This document shows, piece by piece, positions 56,129 through 64,000 of a DNA stretch of 64,000 nucleotides (positions are counted from its first letter, which is position 1; each line of letters starts with the position of its first letter). The DNA is taken from positions 1-64,000 of the forward strand of contig NZ_JADPUN010000161.1 of NCBI RefSeq assembly GCF_015690345.1. Reading direction: 5' to 3'. The notes under the pieces are model-generated. The model was given only the letters and a program-made list of their open reading frames with translations, was not told the DNA's origin and did not search any database. The stretch comes from Plantactinospora alkalitolerans (lineage in GTDB: Bacteria; Actinomycetota; Actinomycetes; Mycobacteriales; Micromonosporaceae). The position numbers and the translations under genes were made by a program.

Positions 56129-56761
56129 ATGGCACTGCTACACCGCGCGGAACTGCGGCCCACGAAACTCGAACTCCTGGCAGCGTGGCTGCCGGGCCGC
56201 GGTTGGTACCGAGGGCCCGCCGATGCCGACGTCGTGCGGGTGGCCGCCTACCGGTTCGACGACCCCGCTGGCGCGGTCGGGATCGAGACGATGCTCGTGA
56301 GCGCTGGAGACGGGCCGGTACACCAGGTCCCGCTCACGTACCGCGACGCACCCCTGGACGACGGCGACGGCTGGCTGATCGGCACCACCCAACACTCCGT
56401 CCTCGGTCAGCGCTGGGTGTACGACGCGTGCGGAGATTCCGTCTACGCGGCGGCGCTGGCCAGCGCCATCTACACGGGCGGCGGGCAGGCGGAGGAGTTC
56501 ATCGAGGTCGACGGCCGGCTCGAGCGCCGGGAGCCCACAATGTTCGTCGCCGGCAGCGGCGTCGAGGATGCCGACCTCCCCGTCATCGACGGGATTCGGC
56601 GCGTCGTCGAGGACGAGCCCACGCTCATCGTGACGAACTCCGTGCAGTTGGCCGTCGTCCGTCGCCTCGAGGACGGCAACAGGCTTCCCGGTGCCGCCCT
56701 GACGGGCACCTGGAACGGTCAGCCGACGCCGGTACCGCTGGCGTACGCCGCGACACGCTGA
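56129..56761 (+). CDS. Maltokinase N-terminal-cap-like protein
   Basis: 210 residues. The opening MALLHRAELRPTKLELLAAW and WYRGPADADVVRVAAYRFDD match the cap domain of actinobacterial maltokinase-like proteins (CG0192 type) without the kinase part. Ends TWNGQPTPVPLAYAATR. Role unknown. Confidence 0.7.
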   Translation: MALLHRAELRPTKLELLAAWLPGRGWYRGPADADVVRVAAYRFDDPAGAVGIETMLVSAGDGPVHQVPLTYRDAPLDDGDGWLIGTTQHSVLGQRWVYDACGDSVYAAALASAIYTGGGQAEEFIEVDGRLERREPTMFVAGSGVEDADLPVIDGIRRVVEDEPTLIVTNSVQLAVVRRLEDGNRLPGAALTGTWNGQPTPVPLAYAATR

Positions 56762-56942
56762 GGCCGGCCCCGTCGTGCCGGCGCTCAGACCACTGCCGCA
56801 CCCCCCGCATGCCGCCGGCTCCGGCCGCGGGGGTGGACGAATCCGACGGCGAGAACCGCGAGGCAGCCGGCTACCGCCACGGCCCCGAGCACCCCGGCCA
56901 GGCAAGGATCCGAGCGCTCGTGGCGCAGCCCTTCCGACCATG

Positions 56943-57779
56943 TCAGGGCCGGACGGCGGTGACGAGCCAGTTGGCGCCGGGAATCCGGACTCCGTCCGGG
57001 CTCTCGTACGGTCGCAGGGCCTGGACGAGGATGTCCCGCGCCAGCTCGGCAGCGAACTCCGGATTCCGCTCCAGAACGGACCGGACCGGCCCACTGCCGA
57101 GATAGAACTCGGCCGCCACATCCGCGCTGGCGCCGAACTCCATCGGTACGTCGAGCGGCTGTGGTCGTACGTCCACGAAGCCGGCGCCGGTCAGTACCTC
57201 GGTCAGGTGTGCCGGGTCGGCCAGCGAGAACATCTGTGAGTCGGGAAGGCTGCCGGATCCCAGTCGGGTCTGCAGGGCGGAGAGCGGTGCCACGTACCAG
57301 GCGTTGGCGGCCATGTCGCGCGGGCACAGGAAGGCGATCCGGCCGCCGGGCCGGAGTGCCCGGCCGATGTTTCCGAATCCCGCCACCGGCTCGGTGAAGA
57401 ACATGATGCCGAACTGGCTGATCGCCACGTCGAACTGCCCGGCGGCAAAGGGGTGTACCTGGGCGTCGGCCTGGACGAACGCGACATTGGACAGGCCCGC
57501 CGCGGTCGTGGCGGCGCGGGCGTGTTCGAGCATGACCGCCGACAGGTCGATGCCGAGAACCCGTCCCTGCGCGGCGAGCCGGGCGGCCTCCCGGCTGCTG
57601 TCGCCGGTCCCGCAGCCGACGTCGACGACCTGGTCCACCGGTCCGATCTCGGCGGCGGTAAGCAACGCCCTGGTCAGCTCGACGTTCACGGCGTCGTCAC
57701 TGCCCCGTTGTTCGGCCCAGTGGGCACCTTCGGGGCCGTTCCACGCCGTGGCCTGCTCGGTGTTGACGATGTGTGTCAC
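56943..57779 (-). CDS. SAM-dependent methyltransferase (UbiE/Erg6-like)
   Basis: 278 residues from GTG 57779 with GAGAGGAC upstream. Motif I is VVDVGCGTGDSSREAARLAA, then VLGIDLSAVMLEHARA, FDVAISQFGIMFF and ALRPGGRIAFLCP. Eleven bases separate it from the methyltransferase upstream, so they are one operon divergent from the LysR gene. Confidence 0.88.
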   Translation of the reverse strand: MTHIVNTEQATAWNGPEGAHWAEQRGSDDAVNVELTRALLTAAEIGPVDQVVDVGCGTGDSSREAARLAAQGRVLGIDLSAVMLEHARAATTAAGLSNVAFVQADAQVHPFAAGQFDVAISQFGIMFFTEPVAGFGNIGRALRPGGRIAFLCPRDMAANAWYVAPLSALQTRLGSGSLPDSQMFSLADPAHLTEVLTGAGFVDVRPQPLDVPMEFGASADVAAEFYLGSGPVRSVLERNPEFAAELARDILVQALRPYESPDGVRIPGANWLVTAVRP

Positions 57780-57790
57780 GTCGGGTCCTC

Positions 57791-58564
57791 TCAGAAGTGT
57801 CGGGGCCGGGCGAGCAGGCGCAGGCCGACGGCGGCGAGCCCGCCGTCGGCGATCCGCAGCCGCTCGATCTGCGTGAGTGCGGTGAATACCGGTACGCCGG
57901 GACCGTCGTCGCTGAGCCGGTCGCCGAGATAGCGGTGCAGGTACGGCACCCGGGCCATGGTGCGGATGTCGAAGGCCGCTTCGATCGCCTCGACGACGGT
58001 GGTGCCGGTGTGCAGGCGCAGGGCGTCGCGGTGCTGGCCGACCCATCGCGGATAGGGTGCGGCGGGTAGATCGCCGTCAGTGCCGGGCGTCAGTCGCCCG
58101 GTGCTGGTGAGCACGGCGGCCATGTCGTAGAACCAGGCGGCGGTGGCGGGGTCCGCCCGCTCCCAGGCGAACTCGTCGACGACCAGGATCCCGCCGGGGC
58201 GCAGCAGGGTCCGGGCCCGTTCGACGGCGCCGGTGAGGTCGGCCGTGTGGTGCAGCGACAGGGAGAACAGCACGGCGTCGAACGGGTCGTCCTCGTACCG
58301 GGCGATGTCGGCCTCGACCGCGTCGACGCCGAGGGCGTTGGCCACGGCCACCGCCTCGGGATCGGTGTCCACCGCGGTCACCGCGTAGCCGGCGCGGTGC
58401 AGCGCGAGTGCGAGGTGGCCGCGTCCGCATCCCGCGTCGAGGATCCGGGCCGGCGTCGGCGGCAGCCAGTCGGTCAGGAATGCCAGTTGGCCCGCCACCC
58501 GGGCGGCGGTGACGCCGGTCGCGTCGTCCGGACCGGTGTACCGGGCCGTCTCTGTTGGATTCAC
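57791..58564 (-). CDS. SAM-dependent methyltransferase
   Basis: 257 residues from GTG 58564. Motif I ARILDAGCGRGHLALALHRA, then VTAVDTDPEAVAVANA and FDAVLFSLSLHHTADLTGAV with LLRPGGILVVDEFAWER. First gene of the two-methyltransferase operon, probably controlled by the divergent LysR protein. Confidence 0.87.
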   Translation of the reverse strand: MNPTETARYTGPDDATGVTAARVAGQLAFLTDWLPPTPARILDAGCGRGHLALALHRAGYAVTAVDTDPEAVAVANALGVDAVEADIARYEDDPFDAVLFSLSLHHTADLTGAVERARTLLRPGGILVVDEFAWERADPATAAWFYDMAAVLTSTGRLTPGTDGDLPAAPYPRWVGQHRDALRLHTGTTVVEAIEAAFDIRTMARVPYLHRYLGDRLSDDGPGVPVFTALTQIERLRIADGGLAAVGLRLLARPRHF

Positions 58565-58596
58565 CGGTCAAGCGTCGACCAGCCCTGGCATGAGCA

Positions 58597-58609
58597 CAAC
58601 TGCAGGTTG
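58597..58609. promoter_or_regulatory. Candidate LysR site
   Basis: CAAC-TGCAG-GTTG, an imperfect dyad in the 70-base gap between divergent methyltransferase and LysR genes. LysR proteins usually bind such T-N11-A-like dyads between divergent genes. Confidence 0.35.
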
Positions 58610-58634
58610 CTTGGGGATGGCATAAGCTCGACGC

Positions 58635-59582
58635 ATGCTCGACACCTGGTCGTTGCAGGTACTCGTCGCCGTGGCCGAGCATGGCTCGTTCTCCGGTGCG
58701 GCCACGGCGCTCTCGCTGACCCAGCCGGCCGTCTCCCGTCAGATCGCGGGTCTGGAGCGGCGACTGGGTCTTCGACTGTTCAGCCGCGTACCCCGTGGTG
58801 TCCGGCCGACCCCCGCCGGAGCGGTCGCCGTCGAACTCGCGCGGGACACCCTGGCCCGGCTGCGGACCCTGGAGACCAGGCTGGCGTCCTTCGCCGAGCT
58901 GGAGTCGGGCGAGCTACGCCTGGCCGCGTTTCCGAGTGCCAACACCTTCCTCGTGCCCGAGGCCATTCGCCGGTTCGGCGATCTCCATCCTGGCGTGACA
59001 CTCAGCCTGCGGCAGACCGAGCAGGCGGCGCTGGTGACGTCGGTACGAGACGGCAGGATCGACCTGGCCCTGGTCACCGACTGGCACCTGTACGGGGATC
59101 CGGACGCGGCCAAGAACGCCCCTACCGGAACCCACCTGCCCCGGGCAACGGTCGACGGCGTCGAACTGGTTCCACTGGCCGACGAGGAGCTTCAGGTCGC
59201 CCTTCCCACCCGGCACCGCCTTGCCCGGCGGCGCCGGGTACGGCTGGCGGACCTGAGCGGGGAAACCTGGATCGAGGGCGGACACCCCGATTGTCTCGGC
59301 CCGATCGCCCCGCTCGCCGAGGCGCTCGGCGGCGCGCCCCGGATCGGGTTCTGGTGTGACGACTGGAACGGCAAACAGGCACTCGTGGCGGCGGGGGTGG
59401 GCGTGACGCTCATGCCGACGCTGGCCCATCTGACCCTGCGACGCGATGTGGTGGTCCGGCCCACCAGCCCCGCCCTGCCGGCCCGCCGCCTGTACGCCGC
59501 GACGGCCGCACCGGCGTTCCGGGCCCCCGCGGTGACCGCGATGTTGGGGGTCCTCGCCGATCTCGCGCTCCGCAGGCCGTGA
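58635..59582 (+). CDS. LysR-family regulator
   Basis: 315 residues. Helix-turn-helix: VAVAEHGSFSGAATALSLTQ, PAVSRQIAGLERRLGLRLFS. Periplasmic-binding-like effector domain: LRLAAFPSANTFLVPEAIRR, GRIDLALVTDW. Likely regulates the divergent methyltransferase operon. Confidence 0.92.
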   Translation: MLDTWSLQVLVAVAEHGSFSGAATALSLTQPAVSRQIAGLERRLGLRLFSRVPRGVRPTPAGAVAVELARDTLARLRTLETRLASFAELESGELRLAAFPSANTFLVPEAIRRFGDLHPGVTLSLRQTEQAALVTSVRDGRIDLALVTDWHLYGDPDAAKNAPTGTHLPRATVDGVELVPLADEELQVALPTRHRLARRRRVRLADLSGETWIEGGHPDCLGPIAPLAEALGGAPRIGFWCDDWNGKQALVAAGVGVTLMPTLAHLTLRRDVVVRPTSPALPARRLYAATAAPAFRAPAVTAMLGVLADLALRRP

Positions 59583-59593
59583 CCGCCCGGCCA

Positions 59594-59678
59594 GAGAGAC
59601 CGGCCGAACAGAGAGACCGGCCGAACAGAGAGACCGGCCGAACAGAGAGACCGGCCGAACAGAGAGACCGGCCGAACA
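59594..59678. repeat. Five perfect 17-bp tandem repeats
   Basis: GAGAGACCGGCCGAACA repeats five times without mismatch, starting 12 bases after the LysR stop. Each unit holds CCGGCC. Too short and unspaced for CRISPR. The remaining 182 bases before the convergent GNAT gene show nothing I can name. Confidence 0.93.
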
Positions 59679-59860
59679 GACGCGGTCACGTTGCGATCAC
59701 ACGCGCCGTAGTACCGCGAATCATTCTCGCCGCTGTGCCGGCCGCTGCCTGCACCGATTGTCCTCGCACCATATGCCAATGGAACCTGAGCGCGGGAACG
59801 GCCGCCGGCCGATGCGGGTGGTCGGTACGGCCGCCGCCGGCTCGCTGCTCGTCATCGCGA

Positions 59861-60283
59861 TCAGGAGTCGGACGGCTCCCAGAGCAGGAGCTGGCGGTGA
59901 TGGCTGAAGCCGTTACGCAGGTAGAAGTCGACCGCCCGGCGACTGGAGTGGACGGTCACGTGCAGCAGACCCCGCGTGCGGGCGTCGGTCAGGATCGCGG
60001 CCATCAGCGCACCGCCGATTCCGCGGTTGCGGTACTCCTCGCGGACCTCGACCGACTGGATGTCGCCGTACCGCCGGTCCAGGGACTCGTTACTGGGCAC
60101 CCGTTCCGCGAGAAGCAGCCAGGCGGCGCCGACCACGTGCCCTTCGATCTCGGCGACGAACGGCAGGTGCGTCTCCGTATGGGCGGCCATCCAAGCGGCG
60201 TACGCCCCGAGCTTGTCCCCGTCGATGCCGCGTAGCTCCGCGAGCGCCGCCGCGTCCGCCACGCCGGCCCGCCGCACGATCAT
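59861..60283 (-). CDS. GNAT N-acetyltransferase
   Basis: 140 residues from MIVRRAGVADAAALAEL at 60283. Acetyl-CoA motif VEVREEYRNRGIGGALMAAI and tail AVDFYLRNGFSHHRQLLLWE. 80 bases downstream of the MarR gene, probably the same transcript. Confidence 0.87.
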   Translation of the reverse strand: MIVRRAGVADAAALAELRGIDGDKLGAYAAWMAAHTETHLPFVAEIEGHVVGAAWLLLAERVPSNESLDRRYGDIQSVEVREEYRNRGIGGALMAAILTDARTRGLLHVTVHSSRRAVDFYLRNGFSHHRQLLLWEPSDS

Positions 60284-60363
60284 CCGGTCGATCCTGGACG
60301 AGCCCGTCGCCGGCGGCCGAAGGACCTGGCCCGCCTCGTCCTGGCGGCCGGTCCGGGCCTCCG

Positions 60364-60858
60364 TCACGTGGGGAAGGCCAGCAGCCGCAGCAGTTCGGCC
60401 AACCGCTCGTGGTCCTGAGGCGTCACGGCGGCCAGCAGGCCCAGCTCGACGGCATGCGCGGACTCCTGGGCGCGGGCGAAGAGGGCCCGACCCGTGTCGG
60501 TCACGACGAGGACGTTCGCGCGTCGGTCGGCGGGGTCCGTACGGCGCTCGACCAGCTGACGCTTCTCCAGCTCGTCGACGAGGGCGACGACCTGGCTCGG
60601 ATCGAGTCGGAGGAACTCGGCGAGTTCCCGCTGTGTGGGGCGGACGTCGTCGGCGGCCAGCGCGAGCACGGAGTACGACCGCGCCTTCAGCCCGTGCTGT
60701 GCGAGGGCGGCGTTCGCTGCCGCGAGCGTAAGGGCGTTGGCGCGGGCGAGCAGGAAGCTGAGATCCCTGCCGAGCACGCTGTCCCGCAGGCCGGCGGTTC
60801 CGGTCGGCTGCGTCTTCCCGATTGGGGACATGGCGGCGATGATAGCAAGCCCCATCAA
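60364..60858 (-). CDS. MarR-family regulator
   Basis: 164 residues (ATG 60858; MSPIGK at 60831 is an alternative). Winged helix: LKARSYSVLALAADDVRPTQ, RELAEFLRLDPSQVVALVDE, LEKRQLVERRTDPADRRANV. Divergent from the SDR-headed catabolic operon, which it likely represses until a phenolic or CoA-linked ligand binds. Confidence 0.9.
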   Translation of the reverse strand: MMGLAIIAAMSPIGKTQPTGTAGLRDSVLGRDLSFLLARANALTLAAANAALAQHGLKARSYSVLALAADDVRPTQRELAEFLRLDPSQVVALVDELEKRQLVERRTDPADRRANVLVVTDTGRALFARAQESAHAVELGLLAAVTPQDHERLAELLRLLAFPT

Positions 60859-60861
60859 TAA

Positions 60862-60874
60862 TTGACATTTTCAA
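60862..60874. promoter_or_regulatory. Candidate MarR operator
   Basis: TTGA-CATTT-TCAA inverted repeat, 4 bases from the MarR start and 44 from the SDR start, in an AT-rich patch. MarR proteins bind such TTGA/TCAA dyads. Confidence 0.5.
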
Positions 60875-60917
60875 CGGTCCGTGCTCAGATCGGCTTCGAC
60901 ACGAAGGAGTTTGTCCT

Positions 60918-61844
60918 ATGTCTTTGGACGGCAAAGTCGCTATTGTCACTGGATCTGGTCGGGGTCTCGGCCTCGCATACGCGCAGGAGCTGGCTCGGCA
61001 GGGCGCCTCCGTCGTCGTCAACGACGTCGACGCCCAGGCAGCAGCAGACGCCGCCGCGACGATCCGAGGGCTCGGCGGCAGTGCCGTCACGGTCGTCGCG
61101 CCGGTCGGGCCGACCGAGACCGCGAAGGAACTCGTCGGGACGGCGGTCGAGAGCTTCGGGCGACTCGACATCCTCGTCACCAACGCCGGTGTCCTGCGCG
61201 ACAGCGTGCTCTGGAAGATGAGTGACGACGACTTCGACACCGTCATCAACGTGCACCTGCGCGGCACCTTCACCACCGTGCGCGAAGCGGTACGGCACAT
61301 GCGGGCGGTCGGTGAGGGCGGTCGGATCATCTGTATCGGATCCCCGACCGGACAGCGTGGCAACTTCGGCCAGACCAACTACGCGGCCGCCAAGGCGGGC
61401 ATCGTCGGCATGGTCCGCACCTGGGCCCTCGAGCTCAAGCGCGCCGGGATCACCGCCAACGCCGTCATCCCCGTCGCCGCCACCGCCATGACCGCCTCGA
61501 TCCCCTACTTCGCCACGGCGGTGGCGGCCGAGGCGAAGGGCGACCCCGTGCCCGCGTTCTTCCGGCACGATCTGGGGTTCGGCACGTCGGGCGACACGGC
61601 CGGGCTCATCGCGTTCCTCGGCTCCGACGCGGCCAGGGCCGTGACGGGGCAGGTGATCGGGGTGGGAGGCGATCGTCTCCAGATCTGGACCCACCCGGAG
61701 GCGGCGCTGACCGCCTACCGCGAGGGGGGCTGGACCTACGACGCATTGGTCGAGGCATGGCCGGCGGAGTTCGCCGAGGCTATGCAGAGCGTCGGCGAGA
61801 GCTTCCCGGAACTTCCCGAGGAACTCGAGTCGGCAGCTTCCTGA
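60918..61844 (+). CDS. Short-chain dehydrogenase/reductase
   Basis: 308 residues, preceded by AAGGAG. Cofactor motif VAIVTGSGRGLGLAYAQELA, NNAG-equivalent VTNAGVLRDSV, catalytic Ser/Tyr/Lys in CIGSPTGQRGNFGQTNYAAA with YAAAK. The extended tail and GVLRDSVLWKMSDDDFD resemble the 3-hydroxyacyl-CoA dehydrogenase part of 17-beta-HSD4-type enzymes. First gene of the catabolic operon. Confidence 0.9.
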   Translation: MSLDGKVAIVTGSGRGLGLAYAQELARQGASVVVNDVDAQAAADAAATIRGLGGSAVTVVAPVGPTETAKELVGTAVESFGRLDILVTNAGVLRDSVLWKMSDDDFDTVINVHLRGTFTTVREAVRHMRAVGEGGRIICIGSPTGQRGNFGQTNYAAAKAGIVGMVRTWALELKRAGITANAVIPVAATAMTASIPYFATAVAAEAKGDPVPAFFRHDLGFGTSGDTAGLIAFLGSDAARAVTGQVIGVGGDRLQIWTHPEAALTAYREGGWTYDALVEAWPAEFAEAMQSVGESFPELPEELESAAS

Positions 61845-61871
61845 CACCCGTACAACGCGAAGGCGCCCACC

Positions 61872-62759
61872 ATGTACCAGCCCGCCATCGACCTCGACGC
61901 CGTCACGGCGATCGACATGCACGTGCACATCGAGGTCGACGACCACGGTCACGCCTCACTGCCCGATCCCCTCGTGGCGGCGGCGTCGAAGTACTTCAAG
62001 ACGGACGGACCACGACCCGCCGTCGACGCGATCGCGGGGTACTACCGTGAGCGCCGGATGGCCGCTGTCGTCTTCACCGTGGACGCGCGCACACAACTGG
62101 ACCACGAGCCGATCTCGAGCGTCGACATCGCACGGGCGGCGTCCCGGCACGCCGACGTGCTCATTCCCTTCGGATCGGTCGACCCTCGCACCGGAGAAGC
62201 GGCGCTCGAGCTGGCGACCCGGCTCATCGAGGACGAGGGGGTCCGTGGATTCAAGTTCCACCCCACCGTGCAGGGGTTCGACCCGGGTCACGAGGAGTAC
62301 GCGCCGCTGTGGGGTCTGCTCGAACGGGCCGGCGTTCCCGCGCTGTTCCACACCGGACAGACCGGCATCGGCGCCGGGATGCCGGGGGGTTACGGCTTCC
62401 TGCTCGGGCTGTCGAATCCGATGCTGCTCGACCCCGTTGCGGCGAACTTTCCGGAGCTGCAGATCATCATGGCTCATCCGTCAGTGCCCTGGCAGGACGA
62501 GGCCCTGTCGGTGGCGACCCACAAGCACAACACCTGGATCGATCTGTCCGGCTGGAGCCCCAGGTACTTCCCGGCGACGCTGGTGCGCTACGCCAACTCG
62601 ATCCTGAAGCGCCGCGTGCTCTTCGGCACGGACTACCCGATGCTCACCCCCGATCGCTGGCTGCGTGACGTGGAGGGCACAGACCTCAAGCCCGAGGTGC
62701 TCCCGGGCATCATGAAGGACAATGCCGCCCGGCTGCTGGGATTGGACAGCGGAACCTGA
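61872..62759 (+). CDS. Amidohydrolase-2 family enzyme
   Basis: 295 residues. TIM-barrel metal motifs: AIDMHVHIEVDD, VRGFKFHPTVQGFDP, PALFHTGQTG, IIMAHPSVPWQDEALS and FGTDYPMLTPDRW. The family includes metal-dependent decarboxylases and hydrolases of aromatic acids (resorcylate, 4-oxalomesaconate). Its place between SDR and MaoC genes suggests ring- or side-chain breakdown. Confidence 0.87.
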   Translation: MYQPAIDLDAVTAIDMHVHIEVDDHGHASLPDPLVAAASKYFKTDGPRPAVDAIAGYYRERRMAAVVFTVDARTQLDHEPISSVDIARAASRHADVLIPFGSVDPRTGEAALELATRLIEDEGVRGFKFHPTVQGFDPGHEEYAPLWGLLERAGVPALFHTGQTGIGAGMPGGYGFLLGLSNPMLLDPVAANFPELQIIMAHPSVPWQDEALSVATHKHNTWIDLSGWSPRYFPATLVRYANSILKRRVLFGTDYPMLTPDRWLRDVEGTDLKPEVLPGIMKDNAARLLGLDSGT

Positions 62760-62840
62760 CGTGACCGTGACGATGCTCGGCGCGACATCCGGGCGCCGCT
62801 GCCCGGACACATCCGGGCGACGAGAACGAGAGGAAACTCC

Positions 62841-63293
62841 ATGACGACGACCATCGCCTACGACCAGCTCGCCGACCTCCCCGGTACTGATCTTGGTTAC
62901 ACCGGGTATCGGACGGTCACCCAGGACCAGGTGAACCTGTTCGCGGACGCGACGGACGACCACCAGTGGATCCACGTCGATCCCGAACGGGCGAAGAGCG
63001 GTCCGTTCGGCGCACCGATCGCCCACGGCTTCCTGACCCTCTCCCTCGCCGTCCCGTTCTGGACCGAGCTGCTCGAGGTGAAGGGCGTGTCGACGAAGGT
63101 CAACTACGGCCTCGACAGGGTGCGGTTCCCTGCTCCTGTCACGGTCGGGTCGCGAGTTCGCATGCGGGCGAGCGTCGCCGAGGTCGCCGAGGTTCCCGGC
63201 GGCTACCAGATCACCGTCGACCAGACGATCGAGATCGAGGGGGCGGCCAAACCCGCGGTCGTGGCGCGCGGCCTGTACCGGTTCTACGCGTAG
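62841..63293 (+). CDS. MaoC-family enoyl-CoA hydratase
   Basis: 150 residues, GAGAGGAAAC upstream. Hot-dog fold with catalytic Asp/His in FADATDDHQWIHVDPERAKS and GPFGAPIAHGFLTLSLAVPF. Adds water to an enoyl-CoA; the SDR would oxidise the product. Confidence 0.9.
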   Translation: MTTTIAYDQLADLPGTDLGYTGYRTVTQDQVNLFADATDDHQWIHVDPERAKSGPFGAPIAHGFLTLSLAVPFWTELLEVKGVSTKVNYGLDRVRFPAPVTVGSRVRMRASVAEVAEVPGGYQITVDQTIEIEGAAKPAVVARGLYRFYA

Positions 63294-63338
63294 GCCCCGA
63301 GATCCCGGCATGACCAGCACCTCCACCCGGGGAGAGTG

Positions 63339-64000
63339 ATGATGCACCAGCAGGGAATCGGCACCTGGTTGGCGAAGCGTCGGCTCAGGTCACCCGACAA
63401 GGCCGTCCTCATCTGTGACGGACGGTCGGACCTGACGTATCGACAGCTCGCTGACGGGGCGGATCGGGTCTCGACGATGCTCGGAGACCGCGGCATCCGC
63501 AGGGGCGACGCCGTGGCCTATCTGGGCGAGAACAGCCCCGAGTTCCTGCAGGTGATGTTCGGGGCCGCGAAGCTGGGTGCCGTTTTCGTACCTGTCAACA
63601 CACGGCTCGCCCCGCCCGAGATCGCCCACGTCCTGGCGGACTCGGGCACGCGTCTGCTGATCCACGACCCCGAGTTCGCCGAACGCGTCTCCATCGCCGG
63701 AACGGCCGCGCGGATCCCCCACGTCATCGTGACGGGCGATGGGACCACGGCCGGTCCGGGACTCGACCGTCTGCTCAGCACGACTGCCGCCGCCGACCGG
63801 TTCGACGTCGAAGTCACCCTCGGGGATCCCGCCGCGATCCTCTACACCTCCGGTACGACCGGCAGGGCAAAGGGCGCTGTGCTGACCCACGAGAACCTCA
63901 CCTGGGTCGCACTCAACTGCATCGTCGACTACGACGTCGTCTCGACCGACGTCGCGCTGATGATCTCGCCCCTGTTCCACGTCGCCTCACTCGGGATGGG
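63339..64000 (+). CDS. AMP-forming acyl-CoA ligase, N-terminal part
   Basis: Cut by the right edge after about 220 residues. Opens MMHQQGIGTWLAKRRLRSPD; TYRQLADGADR, LGAVFVPVNTRLAPPEIAH, and the AMP-binding P-loop ILYTSGTTGRAKGAVLTHEN are all present. GTG 63336 and ATG 63342 are also possible starts; GGGGAGA lies just upstream. Activates a carboxylic acid for the operon. Confidence 0.9.
   Translation, partial: MMHQQGIGTWLAKRRLRSPDKAVLICDGRSDLTYRQLADGADRVSTMLGDRGIRRGDAVAYLGENSPEFLQVMFGAAKLGAVFVPVNTRLAPPEIAHVLADSGTRLLIHDPEFAERVSIAGTAARIPHVIVTGDGTTAGPGLDRLLSTTAAADRFDVEVTLGDPAAILYTSGTTGRAKGAVLTHENLTWVALNCIVDYDVVSTDVALMISPLFHVASLGM

Noticed and set aside
56785-56942. Short leftward frame with one hydrophobic helix (GVLGAVAVAGCLAVLAVGFV) after the methyltransferase.
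   Set aside because: No ATG or ribosome site; only internal GTGs give about 33 codons. Could be a remnant, not supported as a gene.
59594-59678. CRISPR array.
   Set aside because: Units are 17 bp, directly adjacent with no spacers, and no cas genes are nearby.

Overview
The window is very GC-rich DNA with actinobacterial codon use, many GTG starts and many 1-4 base stop/start overlaps. AfsR/SARP regulators, CBM2 cellulases, MocR regulators, an IS701 relic and an IdeR-type iron box point to a Micromonosporaceae-like or related actinomycete chromosome. That placement is inference from gene content. I see no rRNA, tRNA, CRISPR array, phage module or replication origin.

Layout. 1-1.5 kb: edge of a secreted binding protein and a Gfo/Idh/MocA oxidoreductase. 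1.7-8.4 kb: a compact island with two SARP regulators flanking a leftward operon of two tiny eight-cysteine peptides, a membrane-anchored TlpA-like oxidoreductase, a fused ABC exporter and an S26 signal peptidase. This looks like an uncharacterised secreted disulfide-rich peptide (RiPP-like) system and is the best candidate for something new. 8.5-12.4 kb: SWIM zinc-finger/DUF6493 pair. 12.5-16.5 kb: iron-siderophore uptake operon behind an IdeR-type box. 16.6-24 kb: secreted alpha/beta hydrolase, MFS transporter, VOC protein, CBM2-GH12 cellulase, SMP-30 protein. 24-28 kb: a guanidine-I (ykkC) riboswitch heading an operon of an arginase-fold guanidine hydrolase-like enzyme and a complete ABC importer. 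28-34.2 kb: XRE/DUF2975 pair, spermidine-synthase-like protein, GH43 xylosidase, DUF899 protein divergent from an ECF sigma factor.

34.2-35.4 kb is a degenerate IS701-type transposase. 35.5-46.3 kb holds a secreted protein, VOC protein, MFS transporter, imine-reductase-like enzyme with divergent HxlR regulator, metallophosphoesterase, a second beta-hydroxyacid-dehydrogenase-like enzyme, methyltransferase/GNAT pair, a DUF3800 protein with a perfect Asp-Ala repeat, and an EamA transporter and MocR regulator whose start codons overlap head to head. 46.3-50.2 kb: two-component system divergent from an ABC exporter. 51-54 kb: MacAB-like operon. 54.4-55.3 kb: ArsR/SRPBCC operon. 55.4-56 kb: two tandem paralogous lipoproteins. 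56-60.9 kb: maltokinase-cap-like protein, two methyltransferases, LysR regulator, five perfect 17-bp tandem repeats, GNAT and MarR. 60.9 kb to the end: a catabolic operon of SDR, amidohydrolase, MaoC hydratase and acyl-CoA ligase (cut by the edge), divergent from the MarR gene.

Working together: in the peptide island the SARPs probably drive expression, the exporter and signal peptidase mature and move the peptides, and the TlpA-like protein handles their thiols outside the membrane. In the guanidine operon the riboswitch senses guanidine, the ABC system imports it and the arginase-fold enzyme hydrolyses it.
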